Below are positions 48,690-59,666 of a stretch of DNA of 64,000 nt, in pieces (positions within the stretch are counted from its first letter, which is position 1; each line of letters starts with the position of its first letter). The position numbers and the translations under genes are program-made. Origin of the DNA: Bugula neritina. Its lineage: Eukaryota; Bryozoa; Gymnolaemata; Cheilostomatida; Bugulidae. Under the pieces are notes generated by a model, which was not told the DNA's origin, did no database searches, and saw only the letters and a list, made by a program, of their open reading frames with translations. Where the stretch lies: contig OZ037766.1 of the NCBI GenBank assembly GCA_964035545.1, positions 26,626,343-26,690,342 on the forward strand, in the 5' to 3' direction.

Positions 48690-51600
48690 ATGGCAGCATA
48701 CCGTCTCTGTGCCAATAAAACCCTTGACATAGAAAGTTTCCAGCAAACTAACGCCAAAGCTTTGGATAATGGTAAGCATAAAATTAAATAAGCATAAATA
48801 AGCCTGTATAATCATACCCTATTATATCAAGTGGTAACTCTAATTGTTTTGGATTCTTCTCTATTATTATAAAACTATATACTTCATCTCGTTAATAAAA
48901 TAATAGTTGTCTTATTATAATACATTCAAATATAATATTTGCTTAAAAAAGACAGTATACTTGCAAACATAGAAATGATAAGTTTTAAATGTGTTCCACT
49001 ATAAAACATTAGTGGTATACTGCAGTGCATAATGTGTAACTCTAGTTGCTGAGAAAGAAACTACTTAAAGCTGAATCACTAAACAATAAACCATGTAGCA
49101 GCATGTCAACACTTTTATTTGCCAATGACTTCTATTTGCAGGAATACTTATGGTCTATTCTTATAACCTCCAATTTGCATTTGATGTTTTCCGAGCTCAA
49201 TATTACTGTCACAAAGTCATAGCTGTTGTGAGTATACCATAATTCTACTCAAAGAGATTGTAATAAATTTATAATTTGAACAGTTTCTAGGTCAGAAGGA
49301 TAGAGATGGGACAGTCTTATATTGTAGAAAAGTTGTATATTTAATGTTTTAGGACACAGAATTTACTATTAGAAATGGTGCTTATGACACAAGATGTGTA
49401 GCCTCAGAACCAGAGAAGTTGTTCTCTTACCATGCTCATAACATCATGCACGATGACTTGCTACAGATTGGCTTCACGCTAACAGATGAGGATGGGAATC
49501 TGGCACCTGGTGTGCACACGTTCCAGTTCAACATGCATTATGACACTAGCAAGTGAGTAGTTGGGAACAGCTGTGAGTAATTGGGATGAGGGAGATGGAG
49601 GGTCTTAGAACAAAGGCTAAATAATATTCAATAAAAACTCTCAGCTTATACAAAGTGTAACTTTTCATTTCAAGTACAGGTTGTCATCAACGCCTAATTT
49701 AGGTTGAAAGTGAACTATAGTTTTGAGGCTCTACTTATTGTAAACAACTGCAGATAATGTTGTCATATATAAAACACTGTCAGCCCTACAGTTGATGCAG
49801 GTTAATCTTTTTAATATAATACAACCTATAAATTATTATATATAAGTTAATACACTCTGTAGAAGTCTAACATATTGTTTTGTAGAGCATCTGATGTTAA
49901 GGCAGACAATATGTTCTTCCTATTGAACACGCCAAAGATCAACTTTCTAGCATTAGAAATTTGTGGCATAAAACAAGAAAAGTTTCTGAAAGAAATGCTG
50001 GCATCTGAAATATTTGCGAATAAAAAGCTAACATTAGTCACATTTGCCGGGTAATTATCATGAATACTTTACCTTGTTGAGGTATTCAAAGAATTTTCAT
50101 ATTTTTCTTTGTAATTGTTTTCTTTTTATTATTCTTTAATTTTTTTATTCAAGTTAATTTTCAACAAATGCAAGAATCAAGCATATTTACTTGCCAACTG
50201 GTTTAATGCATGAAGAGTAATGCACCCATTACTATAATAATTCCAATTTGGTTTGTTTACTAGATAAATAAGTCGATTATTTGGTTTATTAAAATTCAAC
50301 TGATGTCATAAAAGGAAGTTGGAGTTACATTTAAGCATTATTACAATGTCTACCACTGTTATATACAATATTATATAATATATATTTAAAATTGAAACAG
50401 TAAGAAATAGTTGTAACTTGAAACTAAGGTATTATCCTTCGTGATACAGCAACAACGAATGATATCGTATTGCATTAAACTTATTCTAGAGTGATGGATT
50501 ATTACTTCTTAATACAAATGTTGGCAACCAATAAAGATGAACCACTGTGTAAGGAGAGACAAATGTTTCTTAAGGTAATGCATGCCTACTTCCCCAACAA
50601 CTATGACGTACAATGCATGATCGGAAACGAAGAAAGATCTGTTGGAGCTAACAGTCTCACCAAACTGGCTGCATTCCATAAGGTTATTATTTTTACTACG
50701 CTTTATCAAATTAATAATGTTTCAATGTTGTATTTAAACAGATTAATCCTTTGTATGTAAGTTTTCTGTAGTATAATTTTGTCAAGTTAAAGGTATATAT
50801 CCTTATTGAAGTTTTTCAATAGTGTGCTTGTGTTGGGCTATAGACCATATACTTGCTTTATAGCAATATTTAAACATTTAAACGTTTAAAATATTTTCAA
50901 CAAAAGTAAGTTTAAAATTACCGGTACCTCATTGGCTGCCTATCGTAGAGCACATAAACTATCTTACTCTTATTCTATTCTGTCAGTATAACAAAAACTT
51001 TGAATTCTCATAAACAAGCAACATTAAATTGATTACAACTCCAATAACTCTAATAGAATTTTAGTAGAATTATTTCCTAGGCTTCAACAGTTTGCCTCTA
51101 TATTCCAGTGCACAGTAAAAGGAAGAATGCAACACCAAGCTGGTTCAGATGCCTACCAAACCAGTGTACTATTTCACGATATCAAAAAGGTTAGTTTGTT
51201 TATTTTCAATTTGTGCAGGTAAACATGCATATAAAGAAAAACTTTTAAATTGCATAAACTGTGTATGCATGCGAAATATGCTGTTGTTTAAACTGACTCA
51301 TTTGCCTATTTTCATCACTAAGACTAACAGAGAACACATGTTTTGCAAGTATAGCTATATTAACAGTGTTTGCTGTAAAATAAATGCTTCAATAAATACA
51401 TATGCAATCATATAATATACATTAATATAATATATAATAATATATATATATGTAATCATATAATATACATTAATATAATATATAATAATATATAATCACA
51501 ATATTTTAGAAACAAAGTGAAGATTTTGAGACTGATTATCACGGACAAATATACGGAGTTGGTAACACCAACAAGCCTGCAGAGTCCCCTAAGTACTATT

Positions 51601-51898
51601 TCAAGGACAGCAGGTAATTGTTACATCACTTAGTCGTCCTGTCTTTGGTAGGAAACTCAGCTGAAATGTATGTAACTAGGAGTTGTCTGTACTTAAATAA
51701 AATCATTGTAAGTTAAGGGATGAACTGCAATTTGAGAAGAATGCTTGATTTATACCTGCATTGTAGTATATTATATTTTATTGTATTAGATTGTGTAAAC
51801 TATATGTTATAATATATTATTAATACAGACCAACTCAAAGAGCTTGGACTAAAGAAGACGCAGAAATGGCAACCAAACTCAATCTGGAACAGCCATAA
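48690..51898 (+). CDS. Divergent CAF1/CNOT7-type deadenylase paralogue, 326 aa, 8 exons
   Basis: Exons: 48690-48771, 49142-49227, 49353-49552, 49886-50050, 50490-50682, 51109-51189, 51510-51613, 51829-51898 (981 nt, phases consistent). It has the DEDD nuclease layout of CAF1: DTEF (D57, E59), D181 in a GVMDYYFLI block that replaces SGYDFGYL, and HQAGSD (H251, D256). LLQIGFTLTDEDGNLAPG and FQFNM match the KIIQIGFTFxxxxGNxPPGTSTWQFNF block, and YHGQIYGVG matches YCGRLYGLG. The catalytic residues are therefore kept, while the surroundings are strongly changed: VARPIGEF is lost and there is an inserted stretch around residue 70-85. It probably removes poly(A) or trims other RNA 3' ends, but CCR4-NOT membership cannot be judged. 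It lies 1.8 kb upstream of the canonical copy in the same orientation. Two of the exon-junction phases around the active site match that copy. AATAAA at 52139-52144. Confidence 0.88.
51422..51500. repeat. AT-rich tandem duplication in an intron
   Basis: A stretch of the type AATCATATAATATACATTAA plus TATAATATATAATAATATAT occurs twice in a row, just before the acceptor at 51510. Confidence 0.7.
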
Positions 51899-53711
51899 GT
51901 TGGCTGACCAAAAACACAGTAAAGAAACTAAAGAAGAACCAATTAAGTAAACAACTCTAATACGCAGAAGGCATGCTATTTAGTTTATTGAAAGTTTAAC
52001 AATGAAGATGTTGATATAAAAATACAAGCAAGGAAATCAAGTACCAACTAAAACACCGTTCTTTATTTTTCTTGCACAAAATTAGCAACAAATGCACGCA
52101 TCATGGTCATTAATGCATTATTTAGAACAACAAAAATTAATAAAGCCTAATGGATTTAGAATAATAATATTATGATGATCTTAGAAAAATATTAATAATA
52201 TATTTACAAAGTTTATCATAAAGCCTATTTTAGCCTAACATTTCTCTAATTTGTGCTGCTGTGCAAAATATTAGACTTCAAGGATGTACTGAAGCTGCAA
52301 CTCTGTAAAAGCTTAAGAAGAATGTGAAACTCTTTAAGAAGCTGCTAAATTTAAACTAAATGACACCATTTCTAGAAGTGCACAGATATACATTTCATTG
52401 ATATCTTAATATGCTATGCTATATGCAAACTAAGTTACTGCACTGTATCAATAGACGCATTTTTTAAAATGCATGTAATAATTATACTCAATGTACATCA
52501 AAAGTAGTGTGAATCAAATCACTGCAGAGATAATAAGATAAAATGATATAGCTGCTTCCTTCTTTATCTTTCTGTCAGAATTGGCTCATATTACATAACT
52601 AACTTCAGCTGAGTAATATCAAATTGTCACTGTGATCATGTAATACCAAACTCATATATCATATAAAGAGATCAATGAAATTGACGTGTGGAAAAGCCAT
52701 AGGGTAATGCTACTTTTAATGCATTTCATATATTTGGCGGGAGTGAAAGTTAATTGCTGAGTTGCCATTATTTTGTGAAGAATGTATAGTGACACAATTA
52801 ACATGCAGTAATAGATATAGAAAAGTCACAAATATTAAAACTTCATCAGTTTTTTCACCCTTTGATACAACAGCATACCAATTTTTATTTAATATTCGCT
52901 CTAAATTTTTTTTTTTTCTCTGGAAGAAAACTGCTATATTTACTAAGTCTATTTATTATATTAAAAATACTTGTTGGCCAATGCTGGGTGGTAAATCTTA
53001 AACTTATTGTATGACTAATATTTTAAGTATATTTACTATTGCAGTTCAAAATACACAAACACAGTGTAAGACATAGTTAAGATGGTGAATATAAAGGGGG
53101 TGGGGCTCAAAATGCTATTTTTAATCGAAAAAATAATATTGATTTAATGTGACCTTTATCATAGCATCACAGCAATTTAGCTGCAATATACCAGCGGTCA
53201 AAACATTAGACAGTCAAATGGTCTACTTTTTTTAACTTCGCATTTCATATAACATCAGTTAACTTCAAGACCTGTCTGTAAAATTTATAAGTAGCTATAA
53301 AATTATGATGTGCAATTTTTTCGGCGAATATAATCATAACATTCTGTACAGCCAACTATGTTATGAGTTATATAAGCAGAGAAACGTTTTCTTGTGTGAA
53401 ACTTCTGGTGACAATGAAAGTGCATTGTAGATTCTTTTTTGTCTAGAAGACTCTAAAACTTTTTTGATTGAGTAGATTTAATTTGACAAGGAGGATAAAT
53501 CTTATCTCTGGCATAATTCCATGATGTCTACAACCCTGTTAAAAAAGCACAGCTTTCAGGTAAAACCTGGATAGCTATAAAAATGCAAAGCTATTATTTG
53601 AGAAAGCTATAAACTGAACAGTGAATGATCCAAAGCATAAACATTTGGTCTCGTGTTTTAAAGATCATTAGGTTTTATAGATATTTTACTGTAGATAATA
53701 TAGATGTAAGC
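51899..53711. other. Intergenic region between the two CAF1-type genes
   Basis: The 3' UTR of the paralogue (poly(A) signal candidate at 52139-52144) followed by AT-rich non-coding DNA. A frame at 52762-53001 is unrecognised and not called. The promoter of the CNOT7/8 homologue should be in the right half. Confidence 0.4.
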
Positions 53712-56700
53712 ATGTACAATCAGTTTAATTCGTACAACCAGAACAGCTTCTTTTCTTCGCCTCAAAATTACAGGCCTTTTCATGGTGAGTTAGTTATATG
53801 CATCAATTTGTTTGTCATTTGTGGTAATATATAAAAAAAATTCTGTAATTTTGCAAACAATTTCGAAAGTAAGGAGGATTTTGAAACTATTGATCATATG
53901 TAATATTAGAGTTATCTTTCCTATGTATAAAAAAAGTGGCGTTGTTCATATGAGAAATAAGATTAATATCGTCGCTGTGCCATCAAGTTCTGATCAAATG
54001 GAAAAATACCATAAAATGTTATAAGGTTAAATATAATATAATATAATAATAATTGCACGTTGAATTAAAAATGTTGGTATTTATAACTACTAAACTGTCG
54101 TTATGCATTTTATTGGTCTTAGTTTTATAATTATTGTTAAATTATTATTATAAGTCGAACATCAACTTAGTTTTACTTGAACATGAAGTTAAACTTAATC
54201 ATAAATCATAATGATAATGTATAGAACTAGAAGTATCACAGTAAATGTAACACTAACACTAAGACTAAGTGTAACACTAACAGTAACTCACCAATAGTAA
54301 CACTAATAATCACACGCACAGTATGAGTATTAGTATGAGTAAGTGTAACTGTAAGTGATAGTGATACTGATAGTTAAAGATAGTTTTAGATTGATTGATT
54401 GATGGCTGATAAGTGATAACTGATAAGTGATAGTGGTAGCTCATCATCATGCCTCATACTCATAGAGTCATTGTGATAATCATTCTGGTGGTGACACTTG
54501 ATCAACAATGTCAATGTGAATATATCAATTATCTTAAAATAGGTAGCTAATATTAATAATAGTAAATTTTATATTATTTCGTAGCATTATGACCAAACTA
54601 AAACAATATAAAATAACTAGCTAATTTAAATTATGTTATTTTATAATATAAAACTAAAACAATCCTTCATCCTCATCTTGGGTTTGTAGTTTTAAATTTG
54701 CGTTTTCATTCAGACCTTCCTCTAATTCTAATACTCGCACTGTGTTGAGACTGAGTCTAATACTAGTGATAGTATTACTATTTACTACTAGTGTTTACCT
54801 TTTATAATTATATTTTAGGATTGTGTTTATTTGTCAACAATAACTGTGTTATTGCTGAATAGCACTATAAATGAGTAATATTTATATTGACCTTATAAGT
54901 ATTTAATTATTACTATGAGTATGACCATCATTATCATAATGGTCATTACTAATTGGTTATTTAATAAGCTATTTTTATAATGCACTAGGCTCAGTATTAT
55001 AACCATGTGTTTACTATTTTGATCCAAAATGAATGATTTGATGCATCACTTACTTATACTTTAGCTTTAAGTTATTTTATTATTAGGAATAATAATATAA
55101 GTAATTATCATTAGAGTTGTAACTTTGACTTTATTAGCTGTTAGTTTAACATTACTATATCAATGTTTTTCTTATTAATACTCAGTAGTCCTAATGAAAT
55201 AAATATGACAAGCATCAGTTTAAAGTTGAAGTATCTATATTCATATCTCATATAAATATAGATAAAATATTGTCTTATATGGTTGAAACTTTGAGGCTAA
55301 TTTTGTGGGCTAGATTGTTGTCCACTTACATAAACATTTGTGTGAATATTGTTGAAAGGAATTAGATCCAGATCAAACAATAACCCTCTTAGCAGCCGAG
55401 AAGCAACGTCACCTCCACCTCTGCTGGTATACTCTCCCATATCATATCCACCAGCTTCACCTAGCCCTTTTTCCTCCGAACCTCCACCTCAGTTTTTACC
55501 TTTGTCTGGGCATAGGCCATTTAATCATCCAGTTCCCTGGGGAGTTGCTCAAGCCATGGTCCAGAATATATCACAGCCAGCTGACCAGAATCTTGTGTAT
55601 GGTATGTATGATTCCCAGCAAACAGTTATTGTGTAAGATACAGTAATAGGTTATGATTTACAATATAACTACTTGAATTCAAATATCCAATCTAACTTGT
55701 TTCGGATGTGTTAACTAAGATGGAATCTAATTTAGTGCCGTTGCTTACAACCTTAATGTGAAATCATATTCGTAGGCATTCAAGATGTGTGGAAAGGAAA
55801 CCTGGAGCAAGAATTTAAAGTTATTAGACATTTAGTTGCAAAGTATCCGTACATTGCAATGGTGAGTAATGTTAAAGTATTCTGTTGAAGACCTGCTATA
55901 ATTGTACTGTGTATATATTCTCAGCCACTTCCTCCTTTAGTTAGTGAAATATTGTTTAGTGAAATTGTGACCAGTTCAATCATTGGCAATCATTTTAGCC
56001 TGCAGTATCTATATAATTATGTTCTTGACTTTGTACTGTTTCCAGTGTCTTGGAATCAAATCTATTACAAGCCTGTAGATAAATGTAACTCTAGCTAGAG
56101 ATGGCGAGTCTCAATAAACCCTTATGCACTTGTTATGTCAACTCAATGTATATAGTCAGTTTACCTGTACAATGGTGTTCAGCACATCTAGCCTTGACCT
56201 TCTGTACCTGAGTCCCAAAGGCATTTTTTGCAGGACACAGAGTTCCCGGGTATAGTTGCGAGACCCATTGGTGAGTTTAGAACTCAGACAGAGTACCAGT
56301 ACCAGATGGTGAAAGTGAATGTAGACCAGCTAAAGATCATTCAGATTGGCTTTACATTCATGGACAGCGAAGGCAATCTTCCGCCAGGCACATCCACTTG
56401 GCAGTTTAATTTTCAGTTCAACTTGACGTACGTTGTTAGGTTATATTATGTAGTTTACCGTTAAGTTTTGTTGTGTGGTTTATACTACTATTTTGAGCTG
56501 CAAATGTTTTTAATGTTATTATATTGAAAGTGTAGCTTGTTTTGATCATACTAATTTGGAATGCCACAAATTATTGTTACGTTTGTAGAAATATCATTAT
56601 TGTCTCGAAATTTGGGAATTGTCTTTTCTTTTTCCTTTGTTGCTGGCAGTATTTGCTATTTACAGTGATGACTCATATGCCACAGACTCTATCGACTTGC

Positions 56701-58501
56701 TGAATAAATCAGGCATACAGTTTGCGAGGCACAAGGAGGAAGGTATCGGTATGAATGCTTTCGCCGAACTTCTCACAACTTCCGGCATTGTCCTGAATCC
56801 CGATGTCAAGTTCATATCTTTCCACAGGTGAGAGTTTCTGCTTCTACTCAACTCACGTGGGTTTATAGCTACTATTCCTGTGAGAAGCCCTGGTGGTTCT
56901 CACAGGTTGAGGACTGGTTTTCTATTGTGGCAAAGGTGCAATAATGACTGAATGCCCTTCCTAACATCACCAATGGCTTTTACCAAACCACTGCTGCCCT
57001 GTTTCTACTAAATCATGTCATTTCTTCTGCATTGACCAGCTAAAAAAGCTGCTACATCTAAATGGTTTTCTAAATAGTAATTCCAGCCGTGTCAGTTAAC
57101 ATAAATTACTTCGAGATAAAAAACTAACGATTGTGTCGATGGTAAATTTCCCAGAATGCATTGCGCTTCTCTTAACTGATGTCGTGTTATTTTAACCTGC
57201 AGTGGCTACGACTTTGGCTATTTGCTAAAAGTGCTGACCAACGATTTGCTGCCGACTACGGAGAGTGAGTTCTTTGAGCTCGTCCGAATATATTTCCCTA
57301 AGCTCTACGACGTCAAGTATTTGATGAAGAGTTGTAAAAATCTTCACGGAGGCTTACAGGATATTTCGGATGTGCTAGAGGTCTGTCTGCATATTTTCTG
57401 TGATTAGCAAGAGTCATCTTGTTTGTAGAAAGTAGTGTCACTCAAAGTCCATGGCTTCTCTTTGTTTCTATTGAATTACAAAGTCAGCACCCTGAAAACC
57501 GATTCACATTTTATTAGGAGAAAGTTTAATTCCATAACTATAAATGCTTATATTTTAGTATCTACTGTATTTCCAAGGCTACCATGTCTTGTTGCAATGT
57601 AATACTCAAGTAACTGAATACTTCTAGTACCTTGCTGGCCCATGTGCTTGCTTGGATCTCTATCTAGTTATCTCTCTTGATAGTTATTATCCCCCTGATA
57701 TTTATCTCTCTTGATGTTTATCACTTGCGCTGATGAATGTGCCACAAGTCATTTTTAGTCAAAATAATTTTAATCAAAACCTATGGAAGCAGTGGACTGT
57801 TTCATGCTTTCTACTAGTTTCTCTTGACAATCACCGTGTTTTACTCTTTCATCAGCTGAAGAGAGTCGGACCACAGCATCAGGCAGGAAGTGATGCAAGA
57901 CTCACCGGACAGGCTTTCTTCACGATGCGACACGTAAGTCACTACCCCCATGCGATGTCTGGTGTGATGAGTCAGATACCAAGGCAGCTGTTGTGATTCA
58001 AAGAGCAGCTTCTAAAACATATTGTCTTTAATCTCATTTATTCTAACACTGCAGTGTTGAAAAGCTGATAAGATGTGGTAGTTTTGTGTTCAGTCTGGCA
58101 TAGTATAAAATATGCACCAACAGCTCAATGATTAATCAATTTTCTAATTCCTAAAGCAAATTTTGTTATTATTTTAATCATTGTATTACCAACTAGTAAA
58201 GTTGTTGTGTTGACCAGAGCAATTCAACAATGTTACGAAGGAAGCTTTTAAAAGGCACACGAGACATCGTCTACACATCATCCTCAGTCCTTGCTGTAGA
58301 AATATATATACATTGTAGATGTATTTTGAGGACCACATAGACGATACTAAATACTGTGGTCAGTTGTATGGAATGGGGGCCACCCTCGGTACACAGTTTA
58401 GCAGTGGATCTCAGTCTAACTACAGAGGCGGGACACCCCAACCTGTGCAGTCATCTAATAGTAGAAATGAGCTAAGCAGTGTTGGTCAATCAGATAACTA
58501 G
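53712..58501 (+). CDS. CNOT7: CNOT7/CNOT8 (CAF1) catalytic deadenylase of CCR4-NOT, 398 aa, 8 exons
   Basis: Exons: 53712-53784, 55359-55601, 55776-55861, 56234-56427, 56666-56827, 57203-57380, 57856-57933, 58319-58501 (1197 nt, phases consistent). The core is highly conserved: AMDTEFPGIVARPIGEF, GNLPPGTSTWQFNFQFNL, SGYDFGYLLKVL, YDVKYLMKSCKNLHGGLQ, HQAGSDARLTG and YCGQLYGMG. The DEDD residues are D135, E137, D256, H320 and D325, a constant offset of 95 from human CNOT7 (D40, E42, D161, H225, D230). CAF1 shortens mRNA poly(A) tails in the cytoplasm as part of CCR4-NOT. Odd: an extra N-terminal region of about 95 residues, asparagine/glutamine-rich then proline/serine-rich, encoded by exons 1 and 2. 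The chosen ATG starts MYNQFNSYNQ; an in-frame ATG at 53625 is also possible. Intron 1 is 1.6 kb. Confidence 0.96.
56880..57022 (-). mobile_element. tRNA-derived SINE, copy 3 (head truncated)
   Basis: The minus strand keeps the body words GGTGATGTTAGGAAGGGCAT and TCAGTCATTATTGCACC shared with the copies at 13978 and 43706, but the tRNA-like head is mostly missing or decayed. It lies in intron 56828-57202 of the CNOT7/8 homologue, antisense. Confidence 0.7.
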
Positions 58502-59666
58502 CCAGAGAGAATTGCTGTTGGTAAAGCACTTGCAGGTTTCTACTCTTACTTGTACAAACTCTTCTCAATTGACTCTCCTAACCACTTTAACTCTTGCAAT
58601 GAACCAACATGTAGACTGTAGAGTTTTTTGCTTTAATATCATGTAAAAATAGAATAGCTTAATTGATACCAATAAGTTTGATATCTTCTAACAACACCTA
58701 CCGTCTGGATTTTGGCAAACTCTGTATTTTGGACATTGTTTTAGTGTTTATACACTTTATAGTACTACCTACACACATACAATAGATGTGAGCAATTAAT
58801 TATATTATAGTTATCTCCCTCCCCCTTGTATATTCTGTAATATGTCGATGTATACATTAAATATATATTTCCTTATGCCGATCCTATGTGGTTGATACAA
58901 GTAGCATAATTCATGCATCTTTATGGAAGATGCAAATAAGTCCAATTTTTTCTTACCAAGCTTGTCCTAAGTAACACTTGTCTTTTTTCAGAAAAATTCA
59001 CTTATAGTTTGAAATATCATGTTAAATTAAAAAATCAACTTGTTTGAGATAATGCACTAAGATGATCTGTTCTATTCGGGGTAAGTAGGAAATTAGCAAA
59101 ATATTGCAAGTAAATCCAGTTTTATTTATAAAATGAAATATTTATAACCATGTAAGACAGAATAAGAACTTATATGAAATAATGCAACGCTGTATTTTGG
59201 TCAGCAATTTCTACAAATGTGGGACAGTTTTATATAACATAGCCTATGTACATGATTTTCTAAGAAAAAATGATATACAACAGTGAGCATAAATGAAAAT
59301 CAATAAAACAAAGAGTATACATGTTATTGCTGACAGTTGCAGCTAGGATCTTTGGTATCATATTACTATGCAACTGGTCAAATAATAGTCAAATAAAACA
59401 GCACGGAGGTCATGCACTATAAGAAGTAATTAGAGTATATCAATATAAAAAACTAAAACCTACATAATGTTCTGAATTGAGCACCAAGTTTCTTATGAAA
59501 TAGAAATTCCAACGCATAACACAAAATAAATACTGTAACTATACAAAATAATACAGTTCTGCACATTTGGCATGAACACCGTATATATAAATTAGCATAT
59601 ATGTGTAATTAAATTACTTAATTCTTAATTAAAAATGTAGTTCGTTAAACTTATGGAATAATAACT
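58502..59666. other. Convergent intergenic region between CNOT7/8 and teneurin
   Basis: It holds both 3' UTRs, tail to tail. ATTAAA at 58856-58861 is a candidate poly(A) signal for the plus-strand gene, and TTTATT at 59121-59126 (AATAAA on the minus strand) for teneurin. No other gene was seen. Confidence 0.5.
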
